A program made the translations under genes and the position numbers. A stretch of DNA of 64,000 nucleotides from Pseudomonadota bacterium (GTDB lineage: Bacteria > Desulfobacterota > Desulfobulbia > Desulfobulbales > Desulfocapsaceae), in assembly GCA_023412495.1 (NCBI GenBank), contig JAEYNP010000036.1:73445-137444 (forward strand), written 5' to 3'. A model generated the notes under the pieces. The model was not told where the DNA came from. It made no database searches and was given only the letters and a program-made list of their open reading frames with translations. Below are positions 54,249 to 62,097 of the stretch, piece after piece; the first letter of the stretch is position 1, and each line of letters opens with the position of its first letter.

Positions 54249-55538
54249 ATGAAATTCAAGCTCATCTACCCCAAATGGACCAAGCTGGACCGGCAGACCG
54301 AGTTTCATCTGCCGCCCCACGGGCCCGTGGTCTTTGCCGCCACCCTCCCCGACTACGTCGACATCCGCTTCACCGACGAGAACCTGGAGGAGATCGACTT
54401 CGACGACCCCGTCGACATCGTCGGCATCTCCATGATGCTCACCATCCAGGTGAAGAGGGGCTGGGAGATCGCCGACATCTACCGCAAAAAAGGCGTCAAG
54501 GTGATCTTCGGCGGCATCGCCGCCATGCTCCACGCCGAGGAGACCATGGCCCACGCCGACGCGGTCTTCCTGGGCGAGGCCGAGGGGCGGATGGAGCAGG
54601 TGCTGGAGGATTTCCGGCAGGGCAGGCTCAAACCACGCTACGACTTCATCGACGACCGGCCGGACATCGCCCTGGTCGGCCCGGCCCGCCGGGACATTCT
54701 CAACCGCCCGCTCTACAACCATAAGGGCGTGCAGATGGTCGACCTGGTGCACGCCTCGCGGGGCTGCCGGTTCCACTGCTACCCCTGCGCCGTTTCCTAC
54801 CTGGGCGGCCGCCATTTCCGGCCCCGGCCCATCGACCGCGCGGTCGCCGAGATGGCCGGCATCGACAACAACAGGCTGTTCATCGTCGACAATTCGCTGG
54901 CCCAGGACACACAGTGGGAGATGGACCTCTTCCGGGAGATGATCCCGCTGAAGAAGAAGTGGTGCTCCCATCCCATCGAGGACAAGCCGGAGGTCCTCGA
55001 TCTGGCGGCGCAGGCCGGGGCCTGGTATGTCTACCAGGCGGTCTTCGACACCTCGGATTACATCAAGGAGCGGATCAGGCGCTACCACGACCACGGGATA
55101 GGCGTCGAGGGCACGATCCTGCTCGGGCTCGACAATCACACCGAGGATTTCATCAAGCGGCTCATCGACTTTTTGCTGGAGATCGAGCTCGATCTCGCCG
55201 AGTTCACCGTCCTCACCCCCTTCCCTCACACCAAGGCCTGGGACGACCTGAACCGCGAGCACCGCATCCTCTCCCGCGACTGGAACGACTATTCCGCCGA
55301 CCGCGTGGTCTACCAGCCGAAGCATATGAGCCGGGAGCGGCTGCAGGAACTGCTGGATTATGCCTGGAGCACCTTCTACCGGGACGAGCCGCAGCGGATC
55401 AAGATGGCGAAATTATTCAAGCAGGTGGTCAAGAAGGAAATGGCTGACAACAGTTTTCAACCGCGGGACAGGAGCCTGACCGGCCGGACCTTCGGCCGGC
55501 CCGCCATCCGCGAAGAGATACGGGAAAATGTGCGCTGA
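54249..55538 (+). CDS. cobalamin-binding-type radical SAM enzyme (cluster, plus operon)
   Basis: 429 residues. The N-terminal part (about 1-130) resembles a B12-binding domain (VDIVGISMMLTIQVKRGWEI, KVIFGGIAAMLHAEE). The [4Fe-4S] motif is in SRGCRFHCYPCAVS (about residue 170-180), followed by a TIM-barrel part (LFIVDNSLAQD, GVEGTILLGLDNHTEDF). It differs clearly from the radical SAM of the minus operon, so the cluster has two distinct ones. A chain modification (methylation, cyclisation or similar) is inferred. It overlaps the AMP-ligase by 11 bp. Confidence 0.87.
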   Translation: MKFKLIYPKWTKLDRQTEFHLPPHGPVVFAATLPDYVDIRFTDENLEEIDFDDPVDIVGISMMLTIQVKRGWEIADIYRKKGVKVIFGGIAAMLHAEETMAHADAVFLGEAEGRMEQVLEDFRQGRLKPRYDFIDDRPDIALVGPARRDILNRPLYNHKGVQMVDLVHASRGCRFHCYPCAVSYLGGRHFRPRPIDRAVAEMAGIDNNRLFIVDNSLAQDTQWEMDLFREMIPLKKKWCSHPIEDKPEVLDLAAQAGAWYVYQAVFDTSDYIKERIRRYHDHGIGVEGTILLGLDNHTEDFIKRLIDFLLEIELDLAEFTVLTPFPHTKAWDDLNREHRILSRDWNDYSADRVVYQPKHMSRERLQELLDYAWSTFYRDEPQRIKMAKLFKQVVKKEMADNSFQPRDRSLTGRTFGRPAIREEIRENVR

Positions 55539-56907
55539 ACATTCCATCGATATGAAAAAGGCCATGAACGAGTTGCTGCAGGGGCCGAAGTTCCCCAACC
55601 GGGAGTTCGTCCAGGGGATTACCTTCGGCGAAGTCTATGCCATGGCGGCCCAGTTGCGGGCCGTCATGGGCGAGCGGCGGCCAAAACAGTACGTCTGCCT
55701 CGCCGCGGAGAGCAAGGCGGTGATGGCGGCGGCGCTGCTGGCTTCGCTCTCGGGAGGTCCGCCCCTGCTCCTGCCCTACTCCTTTTCCGCGGCAGCCCTG
55801 GACCAGCTGCATGAGGCGACCGACTTTTCGATGGTGATATCCTATTCCTCCAGGGAATTTCCTGGCAACGTCCGGGTGATCCGAATCGAGCCGCCCGAGG
55901 AGATGGAACCGGAGATGATGAAAATCCCGGTCGGCCCCGAGGCCTCGCTCCGCGCGGAGCTGCTGAAGATCTTCACCGGCGGCACCACCGGTTCGCCGCA
56001 GCTCTGGTCGAAAACGGCCGAGAACCTCTTCGGCGAAGCCTTCTTCCTGGCCCAGCACTTCAAGGTGACCAACAAGGACTGCATCCTCGCCACCGTCCCG
56101 CCCTACCATATCTACGGGCTGCTCTTCTCGGTCGTCCTGCCGCTGGTCTCCTCGGCCACCGTGGTCGCCGCCACACCCTCCTTCCCCGCCGAGATCATGG
56201 AAGCGGCTGAGGAGCATGAGGTGACCATCCTGGCGAGCGTCCCGGTCCATTACCGGGTCCTGCGGGACAAAAAACTGAGCGAGGAGGATACCCTGCGGCT
56301 TGCCTTCTCCTCGGCGGGGATGCTGGATGCGGACGACAACCTGGCCTTCTGCAAGGCCAACGGGGTCGGTGTGGTCGAAGTCTACGGCTCCACCGAGACC
56401 GGCGGCATCGCCACCCGCAACCGATCGCGCAAGGAAGAATTTTTCACGGCCTTCCCGACCATTTCCTGGAAGATCGTCGAAGATCGCCTGGCCGTCCGCT
56501 CACCCTATGTCTCACCCGACCTGCCGGTGGACAAGGAGGGCTTTTTCCTTGCCGGCGACCGGGTCGAGGCCCACGGCAAACAGTTCTCCCTGCTCGGCCG
56601 GGCTGACTCGGTGACCAAGGTGGGCGGCAAGCGGGTGGACCTCGAGGAGATCACCCGGCTGATCAAGGCGGAGGCCGGAGTGACCGACTGCGTGGTCATG
56701 GCCCTGCCCGAGACGGGCGGCCGCGAGCACCGCATCGGCGCCCTGATCCAGGGGGAAAATGCGGACACCGAGGCGATCCGGAAAAAACTGGCCGAGACGC
56801 TCGAGCCCTACGCCCTGCCTCGGAAGCTGAAAAAGGTCGAGCAGTTGCCCATGACCCAGAACGGCAAGTACGACCTGCCCGCCATCATGCAGCTGCTCGA
56901 AGAATGA
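55528..56907 (+). CDS. AMP-dependent acyl/aryl ligase (ApeH-like)
   Basis: 459 residues, compact ANL-superfamily enzyme. P-loop FTGGTTGSPQLW is near residue 150, the adenylate motif VEVYGSTETGG near residue 285, LFLAGDR-like GFFLAGDRVEA near 335, and the C-terminal lysine motif MTQNGKYDLPA. It activates a carboxylic acid, probably the starter, and could load it onto the ACP. In aryl-polyene clusters this ligase activates an aromatic acid, but no aromatic ammonia-lyase is seen here. Coupled to both neighbours. Confidence 0.9.
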   Translation: MCAEHSIDMKKAMNELLQGPKFPNREFVQGITFGEVYAMAAQLRAVMGERRPKQYVCLAAESKAVMAAALLASLSGGPPLLLPYSFSAAALDQLHEATDFSMVISYSSREFPGNVRVIRIEPPEEMEPEMMKIPVGPEASLRAELLKIFTGGTTGSPQLWSKTAENLFGEAFFLAQHFKVTNKDCILATVPPYHIYGLLFSVVLPLVSSATVVAATPSFPAEIMEAAEEHEVTILASVPVHYRVLRDKKLSEEDTLRLAFSSAGMLDADDNLAFCKANGVGVVEVYGSTETGGIATRNRSRKEEFFTAFPTISWKIVEDRLAVRSPYVSPDLPVDKEGFFLAGDRVEAHGKQFSLLGRADSVTKVGGKRVDLEEITRLIKAEAGVTDCVVMALPETGGREHRIGALIQGENADTEAIRKKLAETLEPYALPRKLKKVEQLPMTQNGKYDLPAIMQLLEE

Positions 56908-58634
56908 CGCGTCTGCGCGAGAGCCTGGCCGCCGGCTACGAAAGTCTTGCGGCCGCGGCCGACCTGCTCGACCGGATCAACGTCTTTCCCGTGGCGGACG
57001 GCGACACCGGCACCAACCTCCGCGTGAGCCTCGCGCCGCTCCGGCATCTCGACAAGGACGCCGAGACCCTCGCCCACCTGCTCGCCCGCTGCGCCACCGG
57101 CAATTCCGGCAATATCGCCGCGGCATTCCTGAGGGAATTCTGCCGGGCTGAGAATACGGCCGAACTGGCCGACCGGGCTGCTCTCGGCAGGACCCGCGCC
57201 TGGCAGGCCATTGCCAATCCCTCTTCAGGCACCATGCTCACCGTCTTCGACCGGCTGGCAGAGGTTCTTGGCAGACATGCCGAAGTCGGGATCATCTATC
57301 AACCGCTAAGCCTGGCCCTGCAGGAGGCGGTGCGCGATACGACAAAGATTCTGCCGGATCTGCAGAAGGCTGGGGTCGTCGACTCCGGGGCCCTTGCCAT
57401 GTACGTCTTCTTCGACGGCTTCTTCCGGTACCTCGCCGGGGAGGTTATTCCCGCCCAATCCATCTTCGACCTCTTTGCCGGCAAGCTCGCCGTGAGCCGC
57501 TCTTACCAGCCCGAAGCGACCGACAGCCACTGCGTCGACCTCGTCCTGCAGACGCGGGGACAGCGTCAATCGGGAGAGGATCGCCGCGATCAGGCCGGGG
57601 TGAAAGACGATCTGGCTCGGCTGGGCGAGAGTGTGGTGGTGGTCGAGGACGAGACGCTCCTGAAAGTCCATATCCACACCCCCGATCCGGAAGGGCTTCG
57701 GGAACGGCTTGGCGACCTCGGCGAGATCGTCGGCTGGTCGGAGACCATGATCGAGCTGGGCGCGATGGCTGCGGTCGAGGCCGATTCGGCAAAAGTCCCG
57801 ATCCATATCGTCACCGACGCAGCCGGCTCGCTCACCCGCGAGATGGCCAAGGAACTCGGCATTACGCTCCTCGACAGCTATATCGTTATCGGCGACGAGT
57901 CACGGCCGGAGAGCCTCTACCGACCCGCCGAAATCTATCCCCGGATGCGCCGGGGCGAGCGGATCACCACCGCCCAGGCCTCGACCTTCGAGCGCCACCA
58001 GCACTACCGAAACATCCTCCGCCAATACGGCCGCAGCCTCTACCTCTCGGTCGGCTCTGCCTTTACCGGCAACTACGGGACGGCCGCAGCCTGGCAGCAG
58101 GGAAGCGACCCAGAGGGCCTCTTCACCGTCATCGACACCGGCGCGGCCTCGGGCAGGCTCGCCCTCATCGCCCTGCTCACCGCCCGCCGGGCGAAGCAGG
58201 CCGGGAGCGCGGATGAAGTCATCGACTTCGCCCGGCAGATGACCGCAGCCTGTCTGGAATACGTCTTCATCAACGAGTTGAAATATCTTGTGGCCGGTGG
58301 CCGGGTTTCGAAGGCCAGCGGCTTTTTCGGCGATCTCTTCGACATGAAACCCATCATCAGCCCGACCAGCGAAGGCGTGAAGAAGATGGGCGTGGTGCGA
58401 AGCGCCAAGGCCCAGCTGGCATTCGCCACGGCAAAACTTCAGGAGCAAGGCGGTGCCGCCCCGACCATCCTGCTCCAGCATTCCGACAACGTAGACTGGG
58501 TGTCCGGCCCGGTGCGGCAGCATGTGAAAGGCCTCCTCCCCGAGGCGGAGGTCCTTCTCGCCCCCATCTCCCTCACCTCCGGCGTCCATATGGGACCGGG
58601 GACCTGGTCCCTGGCTTTCGCCCCCCGCCCATGA
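56904..58634 (+). CDS. DhaL (FakA-type)-DegV (FakB-type) fusion, putative fatty acid kinase
   Basis: 576 residues. About 1-190 is a DhaL kinase domain like the N-terminus of FakA: NVFPVADGDTGTN with metal ligands D32 and D34, ATGNSGNIAAAFL, NPSSGTMLTVF and LQKAGVVDSGALAMY. About 195-290 matches the FakA middle domain (GESVVVVEDETLLKVHIHT). About 295-570 is a DegV/FakB fatty-acid-binding domain (IHIVTDAAGSLTREMAKELG, ITTAQAS, AGGRVSKASGF). Normally FakB presents a fatty acid to FakA for phosphorylation; here both are one chain. Acyl-phosphate supply to this pathway is inferred. Coupled on both sides. Confidence 0.88.
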   Translation: MTRLRESLAAGYESLAAAADLLDRINVFPVADGDTGTNLRVSLAPLRHLDKDAETLAHLLARCATGNSGNIAAAFLREFCRAENTAELADRAALGRTRAWQAIANPSSGTMLTVFDRLAEVLGRHAEVGIIYQPLSLALQEAVRDTTKILPDLQKAGVVDSGALAMYVFFDGFFRYLAGEVIPAQSIFDLFAGKLAVSRSYQPEATDSHCVDLVLQTRGQRQSGEDRRDQAGVKDDLARLGESVVVVEDETLLKVHIHTPDPEGLRERLGDLGEIVGWSETMIELGAMAAVEADSAKVPIHIVTDAAGSLTREMAKELGITLLDSYIVIGDESRPESLYRPAEIYPRMRRGERITTAQASTFERHQHYRNILRQYGRSLYLSVGSAFTGNYGTAAAWQQGSDPEGLFTVIDTGAASGRLALIALLTARRAKQAGSADEVIDFARQMTAACLEYVFINELKYLVAGGRVSKASGFFGDLFDMKPIISPTSEGVKKMGVVRSAKAQLAFATAKLQEQGGAAPTILLQHSDNVDWVSGPVRQHVKGLLPEAEVLLAPISLTSGVHMGPGTWSLAFAPRP

Positions 58635-59341
58635 AACCGGCCATCATCATCCCCGTCTACAACCACGGCTCGCGGATCGGTGAGGTGGTTGAAAAGAGTG
58701 TGCGGCTTGGCCTGCCGATCTTCGTCGTCGACGACGGCTCGACCGATGATACCTGCGAGGTGCTCGCGGGCCTTTCCGGGATCGACGTCCTCCGCCACAG
58801 TGAAAATCAGGGCAAGGGCGCGGCCCTGCTCACCGGCTTTGCCGCGGCGGTTGAAAACGGCCACGACTGGGCCGTGACCATCGACGGCGACGGACAGCAC
58901 GTCCCGGCGGATGCCGGGAACCTGCTTCAGGCAGTGCGGGAGGGCGAACGCTGCATCGTCATCGGCAGCCGCCAGGGCATGGACGACAACGTTCACGTTC
59001 CCTGGACCAGCAGATTCGGCCGCGGCTTTTCCAACTTCTGGGTCCGGGCCGCAGGCGGTCCAATGGTGAGCGACTCCCAGTCCGGCTTTCGACTCTACCC
59101 CTTGCCGGAATCCCTGCAGCTGGGGGTGAAGGCCCGAAGATACCAGTTCGAGGTGGAGATCCTGGTGCGGGCCCACCGCCGGGGCATCCGCGCAAAAGAA
59201 ACGCCCATCGGCGTCGTCTACCAGCCAAAAGGCGTGCGGATCAGCCATTTTCGCCCGTGGCGGGATTTCCTCCGCAACTCCTCCACCTTCAACCGGCTCA
59301 TCTGGGACCGGATCTTCTCGGTTTTTTTCCCCAGGCGATGA
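58631..59341 (+). CDS. family 2 glycosyltransferase
   Basis: 236 residues, GT-A fold without membrane helices. IIIPVYNHG opens it, VVDDGSTDDT binds the nucleotide sugar, and TIDGDGQH carries the metal-binding aspartates; SDSQSGFRLY follows. It resembles DPM1-like transferases. In aryl-polyene-type clusters a glycosyltransferase and an acyltransferase often decorate the product; here they are adjacent separate genes that overlap by ATGA. Confidence 0.9.
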   Translation: MKPAIIIPVYNHGSRIGEVVEKSVRLGLPIFVVDDGSTDDTCEVLAGLSGIDVLRHSENQGKGAALLTGFAAAVENGHDWAVTIDGDGQHVPADAGNLLQAVREGERCIVIGSRQGMDDNVHVPWTSRFGRGFSNFWVRAAGGPMVSDSQSGFRLYPLPESLQLGVKARRYQFEVEILVRAHRRGIRAKETPIGVVYQPKGVRISHFRPWRDFLRNSSTFNRLIWDRIFSVFFPRR

Positions 59342-60213
59342 ACGGTTTCTGGTATACGCTGCTCGTCCGCATTGCCTCACTGTGCGGCTCATGGTTCTTT
59401 GCCGCCATCGCCCGCGTCATCGCCACCGGCTATTTTCTCTTTTCCCGGCGTAGGGTTGCCGAGAGCCGCCGCTTCTACGCTGTTCTCTACCCTGAACGCA
59501 GCAGGCTCCATCATCTCCGGTGCACCTTCAACCAATACCAGAACTTCACCACCATCCACTTCGATCGTTTCCTGCGGGGAAGGATGAAGGAAACCACCTT
59601 CACCGCTGAAGGCATGGAAAAACTGGAAGCGGTCATCGGCCTGCAGGGCGGCATCCTCCTCATGTCCCACCTCGGCAACTGGGAGATGGCCGCGACGATG
59701 CTGAAACAGATACGCTCCGACCTCCGCCTGCTCCTCTACATGGGCGTCAAGGAAAAGGAAGGCGTGGAACGGCTGCAGAAGGAGGACCTGCGCCGCGCAG
59801 GCGTCACCATCATCGGCGTCGATCAGCAGGACAATTCGCCCTTCACCGCCGTCGAAGGCATCAAGTTCCTCCGCGAGGGCGGCCTCGTCTCCATGACCGG
59901 TGACATCGTCTGGCGCCAGGACCAACGAAAGGTCCGGGTCGACTTCCTCGGCCACCACGCCCATCTCCCCGAAGCCCCCTACATCTTCAGCCTCGTCTCA
60001 GGCGCCCCCCTCTTCGCCTTTTTCGCGTTCCGCACCGGCAAAAACTCCTACCACGTCACCCTCAAAGGCCCCATCCCCATCCCGCCACATTCCCGCAATG
60101 ATAGAGCCGAAGCCATCGCCGGGGCGGCTCAGCAATACGCAAACCTGTTGGAGCAATCGCTTCGGTGGCATCCCTATGAGTGGTATCATTTCGATCGCTT
60201 TATATGGCCCTGA
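59338..60213 (+). CDS. LpxL/HtrB-type lysophospholipid acyltransferase
   Basis: 291 residues from the ATG overlapping the glycosyltransferase stop; the longer frame upstream lies inside that gene. A membrane anchor is near the start. The catalytic motif is MSHLGNWEMAA (H-x4-E), with GGLVSMTGDI further on. It transfers an acyl chain from ACP to a lipid or sugar acceptor, probably placing the cluster product on a membrane anchor. Last gene of the plus operon. Confidence 0.9.
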   Translation: MNGFWYTLLVRIASLCGSWFFAAIARVIATGYFLFSRRRVAESRRFYAVLYPERSRLHHLRCTFNQYQNFTTIHFDRFLRGRMKETTFTAEGMEKLEAVIGLQGGILLMSHLGNWEMAATMLKQIRSDLRLLLYMGVKEKEGVERLQKEDLRRAGVTIIGVDQQDNSPFTAVEGIKFLREGGLVSMTGDIVWRQDQRKVRVDFLGHHAHLPEAPYIFSLVSGAPLFAFFAFRTGKNSYHVTLKGPIPIPPHSRNDRAEAIAGAAQQYANLLEQSLRWHPYEWYHFDRFIWP

Positions 60214-60730
60214 CAACCAGCTTCGCCTGCTTGTCGTCCTCCCTTCCCGGCAATTTAAACCCTTCCTTCCTCGCGAAAAACCTGCCGAAACGAGCGCAGC
60301 CCCCAAAAACATTCATCACAACAGACCGATTTCACAACCAGAATACAATTGCAGTTTGTTATTATCTACTTATAAGTCATCCGTATAAGAGTTAGATAAC
60401 TAATCAAAAGCTGCAGAAATCACACGTTAAAGCACAGTTTTCATCACAATTTCACCCAGAAGCACGAACACTTTTCCCAGTTATGCGGCTTCCGCCTATC
60501 GGAGTTATATGCCTAAAATGCCGCACGATTGCTCCTAACAGTTTTCTCTTGAATTAATACAAAATCTCAATTAGCATGAGCAAAAAGATAGTACATATCG
60601 AATAGATACTTATTAGGGTATAAACACATCAGTGTCTAGAAATGGAGGAGATCAGGCGGCAGTAGAAGCGCTGAAGGAGTTCCAAGATGCGGCCATTTCT
60701 TCCCAAAAAGCCGCTGCAGGTTATTAAACG
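60214..60730. other. AT-rich region before the integron cassettes
   Basis: About 520 bp where composition falls from the GC-rich lipid cluster to AT-rich DNA. No intact gene. GTTAGAT at 60391-60397 looks like a lone recombination half-site, and a 31-codon frame (60632-60727, a few alanine-rich residues) ends just before the first cassette; neither is convincing. No integrase or attI site was recognised. Confidence 0.5.
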
Positions 60731-60736
60731 TTGGGC
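60730..60736 (+). other. attachment half-site (R') at the left end of cassette 1
   Basis: GTTGGGC fits the GTTRRRY consensus of integron recombination sites. Cutting after the G gives a cassette beginning TTGGGC, whose own R'' box (GCCCAAC at 61273) is the exact reverse complement. The partner half of this left-hand site is degenerate or lost. Confidence 0.65.
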
Positions 60737-60748
60737 TGACAAACAATA

Positions 60749-61273
60749 ATGGAATCGGAAATCCCTCATTTTGATTACGGTATCAGCAACAGTCTCGATA
60801 TGTTCCATAAATTATTATATGATGGACATAAATTGGGAAATGAATGCGATCCTTATGACTGTTTCAATTTCTTTGTGACGGCGTGGCATCTCTATGATGA
60901 TTGGTTGCCAAAAGACATCAACAGACCCAAGCTTGCACTCAAGAAAAAGGGAAGAACAAGCGGTGCACTACAAAGACTTTTGCTATCTTTTAAAGACTTG
61001 GCGGATGGAAGCAAGCATATGCTTCTAAAAGAAGGCAAATTCAGAAAGAAAACATTAACAAGCATTAGCCTACCATTAATTGGTGATTGGCTATCATATT
61101 TTTCTAATACTCCTCGCATCTATATTTCAGTTGATAATTCAAGATATTCAATGTGGGATGTTCGATATATTGCGACACACTATTTTTCTTGGTTATTCGA
61201 CGACAATATATCCGAGCATGAAATGCCGAAAATTATCATCGATCATTTAGAACGATGCATCATAAATGAATAG
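60749..61273 (+). CDS. cassette 1 protein of unknown function
   Basis: 174 residues, mostly helical, no signal or membrane segment. Features seen are an acidic/aromatic N-terminus (MESEIPHFDYGISNSLDM), FFVTAWHLYDDWLPKDI and a lysine-rich middle. No family recognised. The gene has no clear Shine-Dalgarno, as is common in cassettes, and its stop overlaps the attC. Base composition is far more AT-rich than the chromosome around. Confidence 0.7.
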   Translation: MESEIPHFDYGISNSLDMFHKLLYDGHKLGNECDPYDCFNFFVTAWHLYDDWLPKDINRPKLALKKKGRTSGALQRLLLSFKDLADGSKHMLLKEGKFRKKTLTSISLPLIGDWLSYFSNTPRIYISVDNSRYSMWDVRYIATHYFSWLFDDNISEHEMPKIIIDHLERCIINE

Positions 61274-61362
61274 CCCAACAAGCCATTCAAGCGGACGCGG
61301 TTAAGGTCCGGGTATTTTTTATATGTTTTCCCCTGCCGCGCCCGCTTAATTCAACGTTATGC
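61273..61362 (+). other. attC site of cassette 1
   Basis: 90 bp. R'' GCCCAAC (61273) and R' GTTATGC (61356) end an imperfect inverted repeat: CAAGCGGACGCGG on the left pairs with CCGCGCCCGCTTAA on the right, with an unpaired base of the kind the integrase reads on the folded bottom strand. The exchange point is between 61356 and 61357. Confidence 0.88.
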
Positions 61363-61379
61363 TATTAAAGGAAAGAAAT

Positions 61380-61922
61380 ATGTATATAGCTCCAGAAATT
61401 CATAGCAATGAATGGACGAACCTTAAGCTGGACAAGCATGATAGTGAAGACTGGAGTAAAGCAATAGAAATTTTAAGGCATAGAATAGGCAGCAGATATC
61501 TAGAACCTATAGAATTATTGATTAACGAAGATGAGAAACGAATAGCAAGCAAAAGGAGATATGGTTTCACTATATTGGCAATTTGTTGTTTGTTAATGGA
61601 AACACTGCAAGCATTCAAAGAAGGTCTAACGGACACAAAGAATAAATCTGAACGCACAGTAAAAAATTTCCTTCTCAATAGCCCATTTTTCAATACATAT
61701 TTCCATGATGAGCCTACAGCAAAAATTTTCTATCAACATTATCGGTGTGGGATTCTGCACCAAGCTGAAGTTAAAGAAGATTCACTTGTGTGGTCAATTG
61801 GAGATTTGCGTTGGGAAAATAATGGCCAACAATACATTAACAGAACAAAAGTGTACGAATGTTTGAAGCAAGATTTTGAACAATATTTATCTGACTTAAA
61901 AGATCCTGCCAATCAAGAATAG
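61380..61922 (+). CDS. cassette 2 protein, HEPN-like (R-x4-H)
   Basis: 180 residues, helical, cytoplasmic. The segment IFYQHYRCGILHQAE carries R122 and H127, an exact R-x4-H as in HEPN ribonucleases, where this motif is at the end of a helix and is catalytic. The rest has a helical bundle look (ILAICCLLMETLQAFKEGL). HEPN proteins often act in phage defence or as toxins, but no partner nucleotidyltransferase is here, so function is inferred. The ATG follows AAAGGAAAG; an upstream ATG lies in the recombination site. Confidence 0.72.
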   Translation: MYIAPEIHSNEWTNLKLDKHDSEDWSKAIEILRHRIGSRYLEPIELLINEDEKRIASKRRYGFTILAICCLLMETLQAFKEGLTDTKNKSERTVKNFLLNSPFFNTYFHDEPTAKIFYQHYRCGILHQAEVKEDSLVWSIGDLRWENNGQQYINRTKVYECLKQDFEQYLSDLKDPANQE

Positions 61923-61970
61923 AGAAATAGTTTCAGGATAAAGATGAATTTTATCGCAAGAATATGAAAT

Positions 61971-62035
61971 GCATAACCACCGGCTTCACACGGACCCGGC
62001 AAAACAACGCAGGTCCGGTGAGCCAGCCGTTATAC
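61971..62035 (+). other. attC site of cassette 2
   Basis: 65 bp. R'' GCATAAC (61971) and R' GTTATAC (62029) flank an imperfect stem: CACCGGCTTCACACGGACC on the left and GGTCCGGTGAGCCAG on the right, with two extra left-side bases. The cassette begins TTATGC, complementary to this R''. The exchange point is between 62029 and 62030. Confidence 0.87.
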
Positions 62036-62097
62036 ATCTGGAATCTAAAGTTAGGGTATCATTATAGTGAGCCATTCTACTAAATCATGGAAGAAAA

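Noticed and set aside
60391..60400. GTTAGATAAC as an attI or second array boundary
   Set aside because: A lone short match without paired boxes or a complementary R'' box; chance is likely in AT-rich DNA.
60632..60727. 31-codon alanine-rich open frame before cassette 1
   Set aside because: Too short, begins with GTG without a ribosome site and has no recognisable homology; may be the tail of a lost gene.
60533..60736. A complete attC site to the left of cassette 1 (TCCTAAC to GTTGGGC)
   Set aside because: The two halves are 200 bp apart and the inner boxes do not pair. Only the GTTGGGC half-site is supported.
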